This document shows positions 4,692-5,464 of a stretch of DNA of 5,464 nucleotides, one piece after another. Position 1 is the first letter of the stretch. The number at the start of each line of letters is the position of its first letter. The translations under genes were made by a program, and so were the position numbers. A model generated the notes under the pieces. That model did no database searches. It was not told the DNA's origin and worked only from the letters and a program-made list of their open reading frames with translations. The stretch comes from Candidatus Sigynarchaeota archaeon (GTDB taxonomy: Archaea > Asgardarchaeota > Jordarchaeia > Jordarchaeales > Jordarchaeaceae): contig JAUQYY010000278.1 in the NCBI GenBank assembly GCA_030587505.1, positions 1-5,464 of the forward strand, given 5' to 3'.

Positions 4692-5464
4692 ATGAGAGCC
4701 GAAAACGATGTTGAAGGACTGAAAAAAGTTTTAGAATTCGGGAAAAGCAAGAGGGTTCGAATCAGAGCGGTGGCCACCCTCGAAGAGATGGGCTGCGAGC
4801 AGGCCCTTGACTCTCTGATCTCCGCGCTCGGTGACCGGGACGGAGATGTTCGAGCCAGAGCCGCACGAGCCCTGGGCAGCATATTCCTCCTACCCTCCAC
4901 GTCCCTAGAGCAGCAGAAGGAGAAGGCAATAGAGTGCCTCACCAAAGCTCTAGGGGACAGGGACACCAACACTCGAAGAGAAGCCATAACCGCTCTCAGC
5001 ATCATAGGAGACGAGCGAGCGGTTGAACCCCTAATCTCCGCCCTAGAAGACAAGGACAAAAACGTTCGAGCAAAAGCAGCCGCCGCCCTCGAAAACATAG
5101 GAGACAAACGAGCCGTAGCACCCCTCACAAAACTGCTCAACGACCGTGACCGTGAGGTTCGCGCCAACGCCGCGCATGCCCTCGGAGAGATAGGAGGCCC
5201 CCAAGCGGTAACCCTCCTTGCAGGAGCCCTAAGCAGCAGGAACCCCGAGGTTCGCGCCAACGCTGCCCTCGCCCTCGGATACACGAGAGACCCGAGCGCA
5301 ATAGAACCCCTCACCAAAGCCCTGAACGATAAAGACTGGAAAGTTCGCGCCAACGCTGCGCTGGCCCTCGGAGAAATAGGAGACCAAAGCGTGACAGAAC
5401 CCCTCACCAAAGCCCTAAAAGACAAGAACAGCAACGTCCGCAGCAACGCCGAATACGCCCTAAA
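4692..5464 (+). CDS. HEAT-repeat (PBS-lyase type) protein, 3'-truncated
   Basis: From the ATG at 4692, 257 codons are visible and the frame leaves the right edge without a stop. The protein is a string of about eight helical repeats. Repeats 4-7 (residues 107-137, 138-168, 169-199, 200-230) are exactly 31 residues long, with a consensus of DxxAVEPLxxAL, a charged D-K/R-D turn, VRxNAAxALGEIG. Repeats 1-3 are more divergent, and repeat 2 carries an extra segment (about 65-78). Such scaffolds usually bind other proteins; some act on phycobilin or other cofactors, but there is no evidence of that here. No signal peptide or membrane segment is visible. The start is uncertain. The frame is open back to TAA (4638-4640), and the residues just upstream (DFTPSDVDR) look like the usual lead-in of this family, yet there is no ATG, GTG or TTG there. 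A weak GTGAT lies 9 nt before the ATG. Confidence 0.85.
   Translation, partial: MRAENDVEGLKKVLEFGKSKRVRIRAVATLEEMGCEQALDSLISALGDRDGDVRARAARALGSIFLLPSTSLEQQKEKAIECLTKALGDRDTNTRREAITALSIIGDERAVEPLISALEDKDKNVRAKAAAALENIGDKRAVAPLTKLLNDRDREVRANAAHALGEIGGPQAVTLLAGALSSRNPEVRANAALALGYTRDPSAIEPLTKALNDKDWKVRANAALALGEIGDQSVTEPLTKALKDKNSNVRSNAEYAL
5157..5416 (+). repeat. 93-bp tandem repeats inside the HEAT gene
   Basis: The string GTTCGCGCCAACGC recurs exactly at 5157-5170, 5250-5263 and 5343-5356. A 20-bp string beginning GAACCCCTCACC recurs exactly at 5304-5323 and 5397-5416. All spacings are 93 bp, one 31-residue HEAT unit. Identity at silent sites suggests recent duplication or gene conversion of the C-terminal repeats. 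Confidence 0.8.

Noticed and set aside
4754..4763. tRNA T-arm-like string GGTTCGAATC
   Set aside because: It lies inside HEAT codons (RVRIR), and no pairing T-stem, anticodon arm or acceptor was found around it.
4583..5446. Long minus-strand ORF (287 aa), Arg/Ser/Ala-rich
   Set aside because: It is the antisense of the HEAT-repeat gene; its own repetitive Arg/Ser/Leu composition mirrors the 31-residue units, and the plus frame has clear family motifs.

Overview
The window looks like a piece of an archaeal chromosome. The evidence is an archaeal-type valyl-tRNA synthetase with an HIGA signature, a DUF234-type archaeal ATPase, BRE/TATA-like promoter motifs, GGTGG-type ribosome binding sites and heavy use of AGG/AGA arginine codons. 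An uncultured Thermoproteota/Bathyarchaeia-like lineage would fit, but the sequence alone does not fix the taxon.

Layout. Positions 2-1063 (+) hold the 3' part of an archaeal ATPase whose Walker motifs lie off the left edge; the visible part has the end of the ATPase core, a winged helix and a C-terminal PD-(D/E)XK-like nuclease fold. Positions 1064-1638 have no confident gene. They contain two weak divergent ORFs (one perhaps a gene remnant), a hairpin, a 12-bp palindrome followed by a pyrimidine tract, and the putative promoter and long leader of valS. Positions 1639-3981 (+) are a complete valS. Convergent to it, 4045-4383 (-) is a 112-residue coiled-coil protein with one C-terminal membrane segment. 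The 4384-4691 interval is a divergent intergenic region with a perfect 8-bp inverted repeat. From about 4692 (+) a HEAT-repeat (PBS-lyase type) protein runs off the right edge; its reading frame extends upstream of the first ATG and is broken by a TAA.

The genes do not form an obvious pathway. valS is housekeeping and looks monocistronic. The membrane coiled-coil gene and the HEAT-repeat gene are divergent and share one control region, so they are the best candidates for a linked but undescribed function. No strong evidence of a new defence or mobile system was seen. The most striking large-scale signal is compositional: all three plus-strand genes shift from G/T-rich at the 5' end to A/C-rich and T-poor at the 3' end.
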